This document shows, one piece after another, positions 35,304 to 44,566 of a stretch of DNA of 64,000 nt; the first letter of the stretch is position 1, and every line of letters begins with the position of its first letter. The DNA is taken from assembly GCF_009363435.1 (NCBI RefSeq), contig NZ_CP045354.1, forward strand, positions 2,694,501-2,758,500. Direction: 5' to 3'. The notes beneath the pieces were generated by a model, which was not told where the DNA came from, did not search any database, and saw only the letters and a program-made list of their open reading frames with translations. Source of the stretch: Labrenzia sp. THAF82 (GTDB lineage: Bacteria; Pseudomonadota; Alphaproteobacteria; Rhizobiales; Stappiaceae). The translations under genes and the position numbers were made by a program.

Positions 35304-36572
35304 ATGACAAAGCAGGCAGGACAACTCCAGACCTTTGATGTCGTTGTACTTGGTGCCGGGATCGTCGGTGTCTCGACAGCACTGCATTTGAGACGACTTG
35401 GTCTGGATGTTGCCTTGATCGATCGTCGGCATCCGGGGGAAGAAGCGTCCTTCGGCAATGCCGGCATCGTGCAATGCAATGGCTTCGTGCCTCACGCCAT
35501 ACCGAACAGGGCACTGCAGCTGCTGTCGATCCTTTTTGGACAATCGACAGCGATATCCTATGACCCGGCCACCTTGATCCGACTGGCACCCTGGCTGCAA
35601 CGCTATCGGCTGGCCAGCAGTGGACGGGGCATGGAAACCTATTCCCGGGTCATGGCGCCGCTGAGAGCGTTGGCGGTTCAGGAACATCTGGATATCGCGG
35701 CGACGACCAATGCCGACCGGTTTTACCGGCATAGCGGTTGGCTGCATCTTTTCAGAAGCGATGCTTCGTTCCAGAAAAGCGAAAACGAACGCCACTATGC
35801 GCGTGTCTTCGGCGTCGCCTTTGATGAACTTGCAGCCGGGGACATGGCAGCTCTTGAGCCGGGTCTAAAGGCACATGGCCTTAGAGGTCTGCATTGGACG
35901 GACAGTTGTTCCGTGTCCAGTCCGGGCGCTGTTCTCGATGCTTTCTGGCGTGGCTTCGTGCATGAAGGCGGAAGGTATTTCAGAGGAGACGCGAGAGCTC
36001 TCAAGCGCCAAAGCGGTGCCTGGAATCTGGAGGTTGAACGGGGAATGATATCGACGGCCAACGTCGTTGTTGCCCTTGGTGCCTGGTCCCAGGATGTCCT
36101 CAGCCGGCTTGGTGAAGACTATCCACTGGTGGCAAAACGCGGCTATCACATGCACTACCGGCCCGCGCATGGAGCAGGCCTATCCAGGCCGGTGGTGGAC
36201 GTTGAAAACGGATTTGCCCTGACACCGACGGACAATGGCATTCGTTTGACAACAGGGGTTGAGCTGGCGCCGCGGGATGCACCGGCCAACCCGGCTATCA
36301 TAAAACGCGCCAGACGGCGCGCCGAAGAACTTGTTCCGCTGGGCAAGGAGCTTCTGGAAAAGCCCTGGCTTGGAAGCAGGCCGTGCTTGCCTGACTCCCT
36401 GCCGATTGTCGGCGCGTCTCCACACACACCGGGTCTGTGGCTCAATTTCGGCCACGCACATGACGGCTTTACCCTTGGTCCAGTTACCGGGCGGCTTCTG
36501 GCCTACATGATCGTGGGCAAGACACCTTTTCTGGATCCGTCTGGACTTTCCGCAAGCAGATTTGCCGAATAA
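35304..36572 (+). CDS. FAD-dependent oxidoreductase, D-amino acid dehydrogenase-like (DadA family)
   Basis: A 422-residue DAO-fold flavoenzyme. FAD-binding motif VVVLGAGIVGVSTALHLRRLGLDVALIDR lies at about 13-41. The HPGEEASFGNAG segment is typical of DadA. The C-terminal substrate region is RPCLPDSLPIVGASPHTPGLWLNFGHAHDGFTLGP. It probably oxidises a D-amino or related imino acid, passing electrons to the membrane. Starts at the ATG at 35304; the longer frame from 35007 runs antisense through the transporter gene. Confidence 0.85.
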   Translation: MTKQAGQLQTFDVVVLGAGIVGVSTALHLRRLGLDVALIDRRHPGEEASFGNAGIVQCNGFVPHAIPNRALQLLSILFGQSTAISYDPATLIRLAPWLQRYRLASSGRGMETYSRVMAPLRALAVQEHLDIAATTNADRFYRHSGWLHLFRSDASFQKSENERHYARVFGVAFDELAAGDMAALEPGLKAHGLRGLHWTDSCSVSSPGAVLDAFWRGFVHEGGRYFRGDARALKRQSGAWNLEVERGMISTANVVVALGAWSQDVLSRLGEDYPLVAKRGYHMHYRPAHGAGLSRPVVDVENGFALTPTDNGIRLTTGVELAPRDAPANPAIIKRARRRAEELVPLGKELLEKPWLGSRPCLPDSLPIVGASPHTPGLWLNFGHAHDGFTLGPVTGRLLAYMIVGKTPFLDPSGLSASRFAE

Positions 36573-36775
36573 GCCCGAATTCTTGCCACTAAACCAATCC
36601 TAATCCTGCGCAACAAAGCCATAAACCTTGGTTGATAGGCCGGTTTATAAGCCTTTGAGCAATGGTGTTGAAACGCTTTCGAGGCCAGATCAGGGCCAGC
36701 CGACGGGCACAGCGTCGGTTGCTTTACCCCGATCCAATCAGACCCTTTCTTTCTTCAATCAAAGGAACTTGCATC

Positions 36776-37078
36776 ATGTCCTGGCATTCAAAATCCGTCC
36801 TATTCGCTGTCATCGTCACCGCCAGCTTTGCACTGCCTACAGGCGGCGCTATTGCCGCCGTCACCGTTGGAGACAAGGTCGGAACGACAGAAGAGGACAT
36901 ACGCGCGGCCCTAACGGACGAGGGATACGTCGTTGAAGAAATAGAGATCGAAAACGGTGAAGTTGAAGCCGAGGTCTCAAGAGACGGCCAGGAGATCGAA
37001 GTTGTTGTTGACGGTGAGTCGGGCCTCATTCTGGAAATGGAACTGGAAGAGACTGACAAAGACGAAGACGAGGACTGA
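36776..37078 (+). CDS. Small secreted PepSY-like protein
   Basis: A 100-residue protein with a signal peptide (about 1-27) and one PepSY-type module: VGDKVGTTEEDIRAALTDEGYVVEEIEIENGEVEAEV, with a final acidic tail ETDKDEDED. PepSY domains sense or inhibit peptidases, or bind metals. AAAGGA precedes the ATG. It is a paralogue of the gene at 37909, with a LuxR-type protein gene between them. Confidence 0.8.
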   Translation: MSWHSKSVLFAVIVTASFALPTGGAIAAVTVGDKVGTTEEDIRAALTDEGYVVEEIEIENGEVEAEVSRDGQEIEVVVDGESGLILEMELEETDKDEDED

Positions 37079-37092
37079 TCAATCCTGCGCCT

Positions 37093-37131
37093 GCCCCGGT
37101 CGGCTCGACCAACCCACCGGTCGGCCGGGGC
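37093..37131 (+). terminator. Possible terminator hairpin
   Basis: GCCCCGG (37093-37099) pairs with CCGGGGC (37125-37131), with an inner GC-rich pairing and a weak T-rich tract after it, just downstream of the first PepSY gene. Confidence 0.4.
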
Positions 37132-37263
37132 TCGCTTGCATTTTCTCTGTTTCAACTACTGAGGAAACATGTCTCTGCCGGTTTGACGGGGCATAGCGCG
37201 CACCTTAGGACACTGGTCGGAGATCTGCTCGCCGCTCTGACCGGGAACCTTGTGAGGAACTGA

Positions 37264-37782
37264 ATGCCGCCTTTCTCCAGTTGGAAAACCGCCTGGCCCT
37301 GGATGCTGTTCGGGCTACAGTCGCTCTGCGTTGTTTATCTGGTCATCGAAGAAGCTGCAGACTTCCTCTGGGGGGAGATGCCAGGTGGGTTGATTGAAAA
37401 CGACCTTCTGGAAAACCTGGTCATTGCCGCTCTCGTTGCAGGCCTGGTGGCGTCCGGATTTGAGATCAGAAAAGCCATGACACGCCAAAAAAGACTGGAA
37501 CAGCAGATCAAAGCCGCCTCCGGTGCATTTGCCAACCTGATGGAAGAACATTTTGAAACGTGGGGTCTGACGCCGTCAGAATGTGACGTGGCGCTGTTTG
37601 CACTGAAAGGGTTTTCGATTGCTGAAATTGCCTCCATGCGCAAAACAGCGGAAGGAACCGTCAAAGCGCAATGCAATGCCATCTACCGTAAGGCAGGCGT
37701 GAGTGGCCGGCCGCAGCTTTTATCGCTCTTCATCGATGAATTGCTTCACGGCGCACTCGTTCCGGAGAAAGCGTCGGCTTAG
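37264..37782 (+). CDS. Membrane-anchored LuxR-type transcriptional regulator
   Basis: A 172-residue protein. Two hydrophobic helices (about 12-30 and 48-66) are followed by a short coiled coil and a C-terminal LuxR/GerE helix-turn-helix: WGLTPSECDVALFALKGFSIAEIASMRKTAEGTVKAQCNAIYRKAGVSGRPQLLSLFIDEL. The layout suggests a membrane-tethered regulator with its DNA-binding domain in the cytoplasm. GAGGAA precedes the ATG. It lies between two secreted PepSY paralogues, which may be its targets or its signal input. Confidence 0.85.
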   Translation: MPPFSSWKTAWPWMLFGLQSLCVVYLVIEEAADFLWGEMPGGLIENDLLENLVIAALVAGLVASGFEIRKAMTRQKRLEQQIKAASGAFANLMEEHFETWGLTPSECDVALFALKGFSIAEIASMRKTAEGTVKAQCNAIYRKAGVSGRPQLLSLFIDELLHGALVPEKASA

Positions 37783-37908
37783 TCGATGGGTGGATCGAGC
37801 GGATCGGGACCCTTCATGACCGAAGTTTAATTAGGTATTTCCGGCCCAGTTCCCATTTCGTCTGTCAATCCCGAAGGTCCGGGGCCAATTGACAAACGGA
37901 GCGACGAA

Positions 37909-38187
37909 ATGAACATCGCAAATCCCACACTGAAAATGGGCGTTCTGGCATCTGCTGCGGCTATTTGCATGAGCAATGCTGCACTGGCCGACATCCGCCA
38001 GGGTGACAAGATCGGTCTTTCAGTTTCCGACATCGCCAAAAGCCTGGAGATCAACGGCTACGAAATCCGGGAAATCGAAGTCAAGGACGACCGCATCAAG
38101 GCAGAAGTCACACTGGAAGGTGACCGGCTTGAAATGAAGATCGATCCAAAGTCAGGACTGGTGACCCGCGTTGAAGATGACGACTGA
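37909..38187 (+). CDS. Small secreted PepSY-like protein
   Basis: A 92-residue protein with a signal peptide (cleavage likely after SNAALA, about residue 27) and one PepSY-type module: QGDKIGLSVSDIAKSLEINGYEIREIEVKDDRIKAEVTLEG, acidic end RVEDDD. It aligns along its length with the paralogue at 36776. It lies 126 bases after the membrane-anchored LuxR gene. Confidence 0.8.
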   Translation: MNIANPTLKMGVLASAAAICMSNAALADIRQGDKIGLSVSDIAKSLEINGYEIREIEVKDDRIKAEVTLEGDRLEMKIDPKSGLVTRVEDDD

Positions 38188-38362
38188 GGGAGCTGAGCTG
38201 GGGGGCGCGCGAGCGTAGTGTGTTGTTTTGCGCGGCCCTTGAGCGCTGCTGCCGTGCCTCGGGCATGTCTTTCCTAACCTCTAAAACGATAAGGTTTTCG
38301 GTCTCCAATTTCAAAGTCGAATATTGTCATACAGTCGTTACTTGAGCTCACTAGATTGCGCT

Positions 38363-38378
38363 TTGCACACGTGTGCAA
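38363..38378. promoter_or_regulatory. Perfect palindrome, candidate LacI-family operator
   Basis: TTGCACACGTGTGCAA is a perfect 16-bp palindrome with the central CG typical of LacI-family operators. It lies 57 bases before the start of the ABC importer operon whose last gene encodes a LacI-type regulator. Confidence 0.7.
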
Positions 38379-38435
38379 GTTCAACACGGAGCAAGCCCGG
38401 ACAATGGCAGCTCCAAGGTTTCAGGCGAGACTCAG

Positions 38436-39803
38436 ATGACTATTCTTGTTTCAAAACTGCGCCAGTCCACTGCGGCTGCTGTACTCACACTGGCGGCCAC
38501 AGCTCTATCGGGCGCAGCCGTTGCGAAAGACGTTACGATAACTGTTTGGGCTGGCGGGTCCAATGACAGTGATGCATATCGCTGGGAAGCCATCGAGATG
38601 GCTGCAGACATTCTAGAGCGGGAAGCGGCGATCGAAGGGGAAGAACTCAACATCACCGTTGAGTCCAAGGGACAGTTCGGCAACTGGCAGGAATTCAAAC
38701 AGGCCGTCACTCTTGCAGCAGAAGCGGGCACGGCTCCAAACATCGTCGTCACGTCCCACCTTGATATCGCTCCCTGGTCTGAAGCTGGCTATATCGTACC
38801 GGTTGAGGAATACCTTGACCTCGATGCGTGGCCGTTGAACGACATCTACCCAAACCTCCTGGAAATAGCGGCGTTTGACGATGTTCAGTGGGGCTTGCCG
38901 CAGGATGCAGAAAGCCGGCCCTTCTTCTTCTGGAAAGAGACCATGAAGAAGATAGGTTACAGCGACGAAGAGATCGCGGCGCTGCCAGCGAAGGTCGAAT
39001 CCGGCGAATACACTCTTCAAAACATCCTGGAAGACGCCAAAAAGGCCGTCGACATGGAAGTTGTCGAAAAGGGCTATGGCTTCTATCCGCGTCCTTCCAA
39101 TGGCCCGGACTATGCGCAGTTCTATCAGTCCTTTGGCGGAGAGCTGATTGATGAAGAGACGGGCAAACTGGTCTTAGACAAGAAAGCCATGGAAGAATTC
39201 TATCAATTCTTCGCTGATGCAGTTGCAGCTGATGTGACCCGTAAAAACCATCTCGGCACCGATTGGGGACAATGGTACAAGGAGGTTGCCAACGGCAAGG
39301 CAGCGACTTGGCATGGCGGCACCTGGCACTTTGGGCGCTATGCACAGGAAGGAAACCAGGATTTCTGGAACACAATAGAGTTTTCACTCATACCGGCAGG
39401 TAACGAAGTCGGTCGCCCAAACACCATCACGCATCCGTTGGTCTACCTGATTACCGACAACGCGAATGATGATGTCGAAGAAATCTCGGCGAACCTTGTG
39501 AAAATTGCTTCCGAGCCGCGCATCAATTCCCTGCATGCCATTCAGTCGAACCATCTCGGCATTGCCAAGCAGCAATCCAACATCGAACTCTATGCCAACA
39601 ATCGTTGGGCAGATGAGGCAACCAAACGTCTCCTTGGTCATGCAAATGCGCAGCCGAACCATGTGAATTACGGTGCTTACTCCGAAGCGTTGTTCAAGGG
39701 TCTTGAGGCGGCATGGACCGGTACAAAATCTCCAGCGGAAGCTGTTGAGGAAGTCGAAGTTCAGATGAAGGCCACACTCGGCGATGAATTGATCATTCGA
39801 TAG
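38436..39803 (+). CDS. ABC importer solute-binding protein (family 1 type)
   Basis: A 455-residue periplasmic binding protein with a signal peptide (about 1-31, ending SGAAVAKD). Mature pattern TITVWAGGSND, then VTLAAEAGTAPNIVVTSH, WGLPQDAESRPFFFWKE and TWHGGTWHFG is that of carbohydrate-type family 1 proteins. First gene of the operon with two permeases, an ATPase, a glycerophosphodiesterase and LacI. With that partner enzyme the ligand may be a glycerophosphodiester or a sugar derivative. Confidence 0.88.
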   Translation: MTILVSKLRQSTAAAVLTLAATALSGAAVAKDVTITVWAGGSNDSDAYRWEAIEMAADILEREAAIEGEELNITVESKGQFGNWQEFKQAVTLAAEAGTAPNIVVTSHLDIAPWSEAGYIVPVEEYLDLDAWPLNDIYPNLLEIAAFDDVQWGLPQDAESRPFFFWKETMKKIGYSDEEIAALPAKVESGEYTLQNILEDAKKAVDMEVVEKGYGFYPRPSNGPDYAQFYQSFGGELIDEETGKLVLDKKAMEEFYQFFADAVAADVTRKNHLGTDWGQWYKEVANGKAATWHGGTWHFGRYAQEGNQDFWNTIEFSLIPAGNEVGRPNTITHPLVYLITDNANDDVEEISANLVKIASEPRINSLHAIQSNHLGIAKQQSNIELYANNRWADEATKRLLGHANAQPNHVNYGAYSEALFKGLEAAWTGTKSPAEAVEEVEVQMKATLGDELIIR

Positions 39804-39871
39804 TCCTGACTGAACGGGAAGGGATGAAAGGGGCAGCCACTGTCCCTTTCGATCTCTAAGGAGTGTAATTC

Positions 39872-41173
39872 ATGCAACGCTCGAGCTGGCTTGGTCTGGC
39901 GTTTTTGTCGCCAGCCTTGATAGTCGTTCTATTGTTTTTTTTGGTACCGGTTGTCCTGACGGGCATATTTGCTTTCACCAACATGAGTACGGCCACAGGC
40001 GTGAAGGGAGGAAGCTACGTCCTGAACGCCAGCAGCCTTCGAGCGTTGGTTGATGCAGGTCTGCCGGAGGTGACACGCAACCAGATTGAAAGCGCGGGAT
40101 ACCGGATCGACGAGAAGGGGCTCGCAGCTCTTGCCGGAGTCCACGGTCAGGCCGTTGCCGAAGAACTGTCGAAAAACCATGCGGGTGAAGTTTTCACCAA
40201 ACGCCGCGACGTAGAGCGGGCGCTGAAAAACCTCAATAGCAATCCCATCCGAAAGACAAGAGACCGCAAAGCCGCGGCCGATCTGTTTAAGCGCTCAATA
40301 CTCAATCAACGGTATCAATCGCGAGAAGCCTTTGAAACAGCGTTGAATGAAGCGGGTATTCCGAAATCAGATAGGCCGCTCATTACCGAAATTGCTTATA
40401 CGGGTTGGACTTGGACAACCGCAAATTTCGATTTGCTGCTTTCGCTCGATTCGACATGGCAATATGCCAAGAACACCGGCATCTATGTCACATTCACGCT
40501 TGCGTTTAATGTAATCTTCGGCCTGTTTCTGGCTGTCACAACCTTTTATCTTCCCGCGGCACAGGCAACCACATTCCGGGCAATCTGGTTTCTGCCACGC
40601 ATTCTGCCGCCCGTGCTTTACATTGTTCTGTGGCGCTGGTTCACCTGGGACACAGGCTTTGTCTCGACGGTTCTCTCCGGATTCGGTTTTCCGTCGAAGA
40701 ACTGGATGCTGGATACTGAGTACCACGCTTGGGTGACTGTCGTCTTGATCAATGGATTCGTCGGCGCATCCATGGGGATGATTGTCTTTTCTTCTGCAAT
40801 ACGGGCAATCCCTGCCTCAATGCTCTATGCGTCCGAGGTTGATGGTGCGAGCCGATGGCAACAGGTTTGGCACATCATCCTGCCGCAATTGCGCTGGCCG
40901 ATCCTGTTCATCACATCCTACCAGACAATGTCGCTGCTGACCTCGTTTGAATATATCTACCTCTCTACGGATGGCGGCCCTGGTGGATCGACAGAAGTTT
41001 GGGCGCTCGCTGCTTTCCATACGGCACTCAACAACTATGGCGGCAATCTGCAATACGGCCTGGGTGCAACCTATGCGCTCCTTCTGGTGACAATAGGCGT
41101 GTTGGCCAGCCTGTTCTATCTGCGGCTATTCAACTTCAAAAATTTGCTTACGAAGCCTCGAATTGAAGGGTAA
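39872..41173 (+). CDS. ABC importer permease with a large periplasmic loop (MalF-like)
   Basis: A 433-residue permease. The first helix (about 5-27) is followed by about 165 residues of non-membrane sequence before the standard six-helix core, a layout like the P2 loop of MalF. The EAA-type cytoplasmic motif is YASEVDGASRWQQVWHIILPQLRWP. It pairs with the next permease and the ATPase. AAGGAG lies before the ATG. Confidence 0.88.
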   Translation: MQRSSWLGLAFLSPALIVVLLFFLVPVVLTGIFAFTNMSTATGVKGGSYVLNASSLRALVDAGLPEVTRNQIESAGYRIDEKGLAALAGVHGQAVAEELSKNHAGEVFTKRRDVERALKNLNSNPIRKTRDRKAAADLFKRSILNQRYQSREAFETALNEAGIPKSDRPLITEIAYTGWTWTTANFDLLLSLDSTWQYAKNTGIYVTFTLAFNVIFGLFLAVTTFYLPAAQATTFRAIWFLPRILPPVLYIVLWRWFTWDTGFVSTVLSGFGFPSKNWMLDTEYHAWVTVVLINGFVGASMGMIVFSSAIRAIPASMLYASEVDGASRWQQVWHIILPQLRWPILFITSYQTMSLLTSFEYIYLSTDGGPGGSTEVWALAAFHTALNNYGGNLQYGLGATYALLLVTIGVLASLFYLRLFNFKNLLTKPRIEG

Positions 41174-41178
41174 CGGCC

Positions 41179-42009
41179 ATGAAACACAATTTCAGAAATT
41201 GGCCGGTTCTATTGGTCCTTTTCATCTTCTCACTACCTCTTCTGATCATGTTGACATTTCTGGTTGTGGACACGTTCACCACCAAAGTCCCAGGCACACT
41301 TGTCCCAAATGCGTTCACGCTGAACCATTTCCGGTTCTTGTGGACTGATTTGGATGACGGAAGTTGGGGGATTTACGGGGTCACACTGAACACGTTCATC
41401 TTTGCCGCAAGTACTGCAGCCGTTGTAACCGCAATTTCAGTGATGGCCGGTTATGCGCTTTCAAGGCTGAGTTTTCCGGCACGAGGCTTTTTCCTCGGAA
41501 GTCTGATCGTGTTGCACGCCTTTCCAACAGTCACTCTGATCATTGCAATCTTCCTGATCCTGCAGATCCTCGGGCTCTACAACACATTGATCGGTGTCAT
41601 CATCGTCAAGACTGCACTGGAACTTCCCTTCGGTATCTGGGTCATGAAAGGCTTCTACGACACCGTACCGTGGGAGATCGAAATGGCAGGTGTGCAGGAC
41701 GGCGCGAGCCGCTTCACAGTCTGGTGGAAACTCATCCTGCCTCAAGTTCAACCGGGTTTGATGGCAATCCTGATATTCTCGTTTTTGTCGGGCTGGTCCG
41801 AATTTGTGCTGCCGATGGTGCTCAATCCGGGCACTGAAGCGCAGGTTCTTTCCACTTATCTAGCCACGTTGTTGCTCGATACCAACGCAAATTCCGACTT
41901 CAATCTCATCTCCGCGGTTGGTCTGTTTTATGCCCTGCCGGTGGTGATCATCTATCTGATTTTCCAAAATAAACTCATGAACATCTATGGCGGAGGCACG
42001 AAGGGCTGA
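41179..42009 (+). CDS. ABC importer permease (MalG/UgpE-like)
   Basis: A 276-residue inner-membrane permease with six helices. The EAA motif EIEMAGVQDGASRFTVWWKLILPQVQPGLMAI contacts the ATPase. It starts 6 bases after the first permease gene and ends 1 base into the ATPase gene. Confidence 0.9.
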   Translation: MKHNFRNWPVLLVLFIFSLPLLIMLTFLVVDTFTTKVPGTLVPNAFTLNHFRFLWTDLDDGSWGIYGVTLNTFIFAASTAAVVTAISVMAGYALSRLSFPARGFFLGSLIVLHAFPTVTLIIAIFLILQILGLYNTLIGVIIVKTALELPFGIWVMKGFYDTVPWEIEMAGVQDGASRFTVWWKLILPQVQPGLMAILIFSFLSGWSEFVLPMVLNPGTEAQVLSTYLATLLLDTNANSDFNLISAVGLFYALPVVIIYLIFQNKLMNIYGGGTKG

Positions 42010-43067
42010 TGCGTATCTCGATCAAAAATTTCACGAAGACATTCGGCGACACGACCGTCATCAAGGACATGTCCCTTGAAATTGAAAGCGGTGAGATGCT
42101 GGCGCTCTTAGGTCCATCCGGTTGCGGTAAGTCCACAACGTTGTTCTCGATCTGCGGTATCCATCGAATGAATGCCGGCCGACTGCAGTTCGGTGACAAG
42201 GATGTTTCCAAGCGGCCACCTCAAGAGCGGAACGTTGGCGTCGTCTTTCAGAACTATGCGCTTTATCCGCATATGGACGTTCATGCGAACATCGCCTTTC
42301 CGCTAAAAGTTCGCAAAGAACCGCGAACCGAGATTGAACGGAAGGTCCGTGAAATCGCCGCCCTTGTGCATATCGAGGAATTGCTGCAACGCAAGCCCTC
42401 CCAGCTTTCCGGCGGCCAACAACAACGTGTGGCCCTTGCTCGTGCATTGGTGAGGAAGCCGGACATTCTCCTCCTGGATGAACCCCTTGCGAATCTGGAT
42501 GCCAAGTTGCGTCTGGAAATGCGGTCAGAAATTCGCCGTATACAGCAACAAACCGGAATAACTGCAGTTTTGGTCACACACGATCAGGTCGAAGCGATGT
42601 CCATGTGCGACCGGATCGCGCTGATGAATAAGGGCGACATTGTCCAAGTGTGCAAGCCGAAGGAAATGTATGACAACCCGGCTTCCGATTTTGTGGCCGG
42701 ATTCCTCGGCAATCCGCCGATTGCGTTTCTGGATGGCATCGCGAAAGACGGAGAGGTCCGGCTTGCAAACTCCGAAGTCGGATTACCTCTTCCCTCCAAT
42801 ATCACAGCTCCTTCCGACGGAACGCAACTTCGCCTCGGTATCAGGCCGGAGTTCTTCCAGCCGCAAAATGATTTGAAGGTCACCGGTAAGGTGAGTTTCG
42901 TAGAAACCCAAGGGCGTGAAGATCTTTTCGATGTCACCCTCGCAAACGGGGCCATCCTGAGATCCATTCAATCCCGCGGCGGGGATATAAAGCTCGGAGA
43001 CGAAGTTACCTGGGGCATCTCGCGAGAGCAGATTCTTGCCTTTGGGCCGAGTGGTGAACGTCTTTGA
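42009..43067 (+). CDS. ABC importer ATP-binding protein (MalK/UgpC-type)
   Basis: A 352-residue nucleotide-binding subunit. Walker A GPSGCGKSTT, Q-loop VFQNYALYPHMDV, signature LSGGQQQRVALARAL, Walker B ILLLDEPLANLD and H-loop VLVTHDQ are all intact. A C-terminal TOBE-type domain (about 240-352) is present, as in MalK and UgpC. The start overlaps the permease stop by one base, and its stop overlaps the next gene. Confidence 0.92.
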   Translation: MRISIKNFTKTFGDTTVIKDMSLEIESGEMLALLGPSGCGKSTTLFSICGIHRMNAGRLQFGDKDVSKRPPQERNVGVVFQNYALYPHMDVHANIAFPLKVRKEPRTEIERKVREIAALVHIEELLQRKPSQLSGGQQQRVALARALVRKPDILLLDEPLANLDAKLRLEMRSEIRRIQQQTGITAVLVTHDQVEAMSMCDRIALMNKGDIVQVCKPKEMYDNPASDFVAGFLGNPPIAFLDGIAKDGEVRLANSEVGLPLPSNITAPSDGTQLRLGIRPEFFQPQNDLKVTGKVSFVETQGREDLFDVTLANGAILRSIQSRGGDIKLGDEVTWGISREQILAFGPSGERL

Positions 43068-44566
43068 CACAAAATGAGATATCGCTGACCCGCGTCAAGA
43101 AAAGCTGGATCCACGACCAGAGGTCCACACCACTCTCGATCGCGCATAGAGGAGCCAGTGCCTACGCTTTTGACAATACGTTAAAAGCGTTTCAACTCGC
43201 ACATGAGCTGGGCGCTCAGATGTGGGAAGTCGATATTCGGCTGACTTCAGACCGTGTACCTATTGCCTTTCATGATGAAACATTTCGCGACGACGATGGA
43301 AATGCACGGCGTGTCAGCGAACTGACTGCTGACACGCTGCAAGAACTCACGGCAAAGAGCCATCGTGAAGTGTCAAGGTTTTCCGCGGTTGTTGAACTGG
43401 CCAGTGTTTGTGGTGCCGGAATTTATCTTGATGCGAAGGACTCGGATGCAGCTAAAGTTGCCATTGAAATGCTACTCGCATCAAAAAATGATCGCGTGAT
43501 TGTGGGCGCGAACACCGTATCCTTCGCTCGACACCTGATCGAAACAGATTGCCCTTATCCCGTCTCGCTTCTTGTTCAGGTCGGTCAAGACCCTTTCGCA
43601 CTTGTTGACGCCTGTGGCGCAGACATTGTTCACCCGTGTTGGGAAAGTGCCGGAGATCGACCGGACCAGCTTCTTGACGATGTTTTCTTCGAAGAAGCCA
43701 AACGGCGGAACCTGGCCGTGGTAACCTGGCATGAAGAGCGTAGAAGTGTCATGAAGGCGCTCATCGATTTACCGGTTCTCGGGATTTGTTCAAATCAACC
43801 GGAAATGGTGTTTTGCGCCCCAAAAAAAGGGCCATTTACTCTGGAAATTGTCTGTCATCGCGGCGCTAACAAAATTGCGCCTGAAAATACACTTTCATCT
43901 GCCCGTGCAGCCTGGGCTGCCGGATTTGAGTATGTCGAGATTGATGTTCGGGAGACGGCCGATGGGCACCTGATGGTGCTTCATGATGCAAGTCTCGAAC
44001 GAACCACGTCCGGCATTGGAAATTTGAAAGACAAGTATTTTGCAGACATCGCCCACCTGAGTGCCGGATCCTGGTTCGACACATTTTATTGTGCCGATAA
44101 AATTCCCGAGCTCGACCAGATCCTGGATCTCGCAGGCCTTCACGACGGGGGCCTTTATGTGGAACTGAAGGACGCAGATCCAGTCAAAACAGCTAAAACG
44201 GTTCTCGCACGATTGCCCGCAGATCGTGTTTTCTTTTGGTCGTTCAATCAGGACTGGCTTGAGGTTTTATGCTCCGACATACCCGAAGCACGTTTGATGG
44301 CGCGCCGCGAGGACTTTCCAACACTCATTGAATGCCTATCGGGCTTTGATGCAGACGTGATCGAATTCAATGCTCGAAACGCAAATGCGAAGGAGATTGA
44401 GACTGTACAGAAGCGTGGCAAGAAGGTGATGATTGCACATCATGGATCAGAGGCGGACGTAATAGCGAGGCTCTTGAGCCTCAAACCTGACATGCTGAAT
44501 GTAGACGACCCGTTTTTGGTCCGCCGTCTAATGACCCACAACCAGAAAGACCAGGAACATGTCTGA
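43064..44566 (+). CDS. Tandem-domain glycerophosphodiester phosphodiesterase
   Basis: A 500-residue cytoplasmic enzyme with two GDPD domains. Domain 2 (about 260-490) is canonical: H265-R266, PENT at 273-276, E292/D294, H307 and E367. Domain 1 (about 24-245) keeps H28-R29, E55/D57 and H70, but has FDN instead of PEN and Asp123 where the metal-binding Glu is expected. The only available start is a TTG overlapping the ATPase stop, so it is translationally coupled. It probably hydrolyses glycerophosphodiesters brought in by the ABC importer. Confidence 0.85.
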   Translation: MTQNEISLTRVKKSWIHDQRSTPLSIAHRGASAYAFDNTLKAFQLAHELGAQMWEVDIRLTSDRVPIAFHDETFRDDDGNARRVSELTADTLQELTAKSHREVSRFSAVVELASVCGAGIYLDAKDSDAAKVAIEMLLASKNDRVIVGANTVSFARHLIETDCPYPVSLLVQVGQDPFALVDACGADIVHPCWESAGDRPDQLLDDVFFEEAKRRNLAVVTWHEERRSVMKALIDLPVLGICSNQPEMVFCAPKKGPFTLEIVCHRGANKIAPENTLSSARAAWAAGFEYVEIDVRETADGHLMVLHDASLERTTSGIGNLKDKYFADIAHLSAGSWFDTFYCADKIPELDQILDLAGLHDGGLYVELKDADPVKTAKTVLARLPADRVFFWSFNQDWLEVLCSDIPEARLMARREDFPTLIECLSGFDADVIEFNARNANAKEIETVQKRGKKVMIAHHGSEADVIARLLSLKPDMLNVDDPFLVRRLMTHNQKDQEHV

